A stretch of 64,000 nt of DNA from positions 40,923,430 through 40,987,429 of the forward strand of contig NC_087065.1 in NCBI RefSeq assembly GCF_963678635.1, given 5' to 3'. The notes beneath the pieces were generated by a model. It ran no database searches and was not told the DNA's origin. It saw nothing but the letters and a program-made list of their open reading frames with translations. A program made the translations under genes and the position numbers. Within the stretch, counting starts at the first letter, position 1. Every line of letters starts with the position of its first letter. Shown one piece after another: positions 63,097-64,000 of this stretch. The stretch comes from Symsagittifera roscoffensis. Lineage: Eukaryota > Xenacoelomorpha > Acoela > Convolutidae.

Positions 63097-64000
63097 ACAA
63101 CGGTCACGTTTTACGCAAATCTGATCTGACCATCAAAGGAAAAAGACTCCCTGGGCCTGAAAAAATAATAGCGAATCAGACACCCACCGGGCATAAACTT
63201 CATACTCATTCGAGTTTAGCTGGAAAAAGGAAACTCTCACCACCGAAGAAAGCAGTATCGACACCCTCTGGGTATTCGGGACAATGCACCTCAGGAGCGA
63301 TCACTAACAGAGCATGGACTTCTGCACCGACTGTGAGCGTGGCCACTCAAGATTCCTTCCGAATTTCTTCCGGTTCTTCATCCTCATTAAACCTAAACTC
63401 ATGGGACGGGATAATTGGTGATTACTTCGACGATGTGACCAATAATAATATACCTCAGAGCCATCATTGCGAATCTAAGCAGGGCTTAAGTGTTACAGGT
63501 ACCGTAGACTCTTCACACTCGAGCTCAGATAGGCCAGTAAACACCGACCTCCGGGAGATCGTTAACATCCCCGACTCAGCCGAAGCAGAAGGGTCCCAAG
63601 CCAACCATATACTGTTAGACAGTACTCTGGATTCTACGGTCAACCCGACGATAAATTTACGACAATCTAGACCACGCAGGAATGTGGGACCTCCACAATT
63701 TTACGGAAATCGCCGCTTTATCTACGTGGTCCTAGAAAAAGATGACACAGGGGCGTCACCCTCATTATTTACTACCTCCCCCAGCATTCCCAGGGCAACT
63801 TTCTCGGTCCCATCATTGTCTGATTTATTGAAACCACTAGCGGAGACCCATTCCCGACAAACACTTATTGCGGAAACGACATTAACCTGGTCATCAAAGA
63901 ATTCTCTCCCGCCGGTCAGACCAGTAATTTCACCAATGAAGACCCTCTTCAACGAAAATTCCTCGGGCTCACACGTAATGTTAATGTACTTGTTGTGGAT
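63090..64000 (+). pseudogene. pol: Pol C-terminal tail, open to window edge
   Basis: A frame shifted relative to the integrase is open from 63090 to the end of the window (about 303 codons) and has no ATG for most of its length. It is S/T/P-rich with one conserved block, RPRRNVGPPQFYGNRRFI, which recurs near the end of pol in this Gypsy group (recalled). It continues beyond the window. Confidence 0.65.

Larger units (their letters stand above)
58387..64000 (+). mobile_element. Decayed Ty3/Gypsy element, cut by right window edge
   Basis: Gag, protease, RT, RNase H, integrase and a C-terminal pol tail follow in Ty3/Gypsy order on the plus strand. The pol frame is interrupted by TAG 59538, TAG 60061, a frameshift near 60195, TAA 61532, TAG 61937, TAA 62594, TAA 63002 and a second frameshift near 63090. 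A primer-site-like TGGCGATCATTGCC (58388-58401; the TGGCGA start suits a tRNA-Arg primer) lies at the very start of the gag frame. It is unrelated in detail to the giant element. The 3' LTR is not in the window. Confidence 0.85.

Noticed and set aside
1-64000. CRISPR arrays, bacterial operons, rRNA
   Set aside because: No regularly spaced identical repeats and no prokaryotic gene structure; introns and retroelements show an animal genome.

Overview
The window is nuclear DNA of a multicellular animal. It is AT-rich, has a host gene with canonical GT-AG introns, and is dense with animal-type transposable elements: CR1-like LINE, Penelope-like, Ty3/Gypsy and many short inverted-repeat elements. 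The protein features fit an invertebrate metazoan, but the species cannot be fixed from sequence alone.

Region by region. 1-10043: decayed repeats. These are a Penelope-like fragment at the left edge, a broken CR1-like LINE (about 2700-5640) ending in an ACT microsatellite, a 415-bp foldback, and further Penelope and LINE reverse-transcriptase scraps. 10044-28960: one complete, very young LTR retrotransposon of 18.9 kb on the minus strand, with identical 410-bp LTRs and a 4-bp target duplication. Reading its own 5' to 3' (28956 to 10048) it has an LTR, primer-binding site, about 1.25 kb of leader with repeated modules, a basic 155-aa ORF, a 1208-aa Gag, a 1558-aa Pol (protease, RT, RNase H, integrase, GPY/F), two tiny hydrophobic ORFs joined by an ATGA overlap, a 378-codon ORF with no ATG, an 872-aa envelope-like glycoprotein, and a 344-codon ORF followed after one TAA by 254 more open in-frame codons. 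About 1.6 kb of non-coding 3' region and the second LTR close it. Its size, extra genes and odd gene junctions make it the most remarkable object in the window.

30249-44938: a complete SELENBP1 (methanethiol oxidase) gene on the minus strand. Nine coding exons join without a break into 473 codons. Its introns, especially the 8-kb intron 1, are packed with short interspersed repeats. 44939-58260: no host gene recognised; several families of small inverted-repeat elements. 58290-64000: a decayed Ty3/Gypsy element on the plus strand, cut by the window edge, with gag, a mutated protease, RT-RNase H, integrase and a pol C-terminal tail, broken by about seven nonsense codons and at least two frameshifts.

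How the parts relate: the 18.9-kb element encodes the core functions of a retrovirus-like agent plus at least five extra products. The packed gene order and stop/start overlaps suggest expression through spliced or translationally coupled mRNAs. Function of the accessory ORFs is unknown. The SELENBP1 gene appears unaffected by the insertion, which lies about 1.3 kb beyond its polyadenylation signal.
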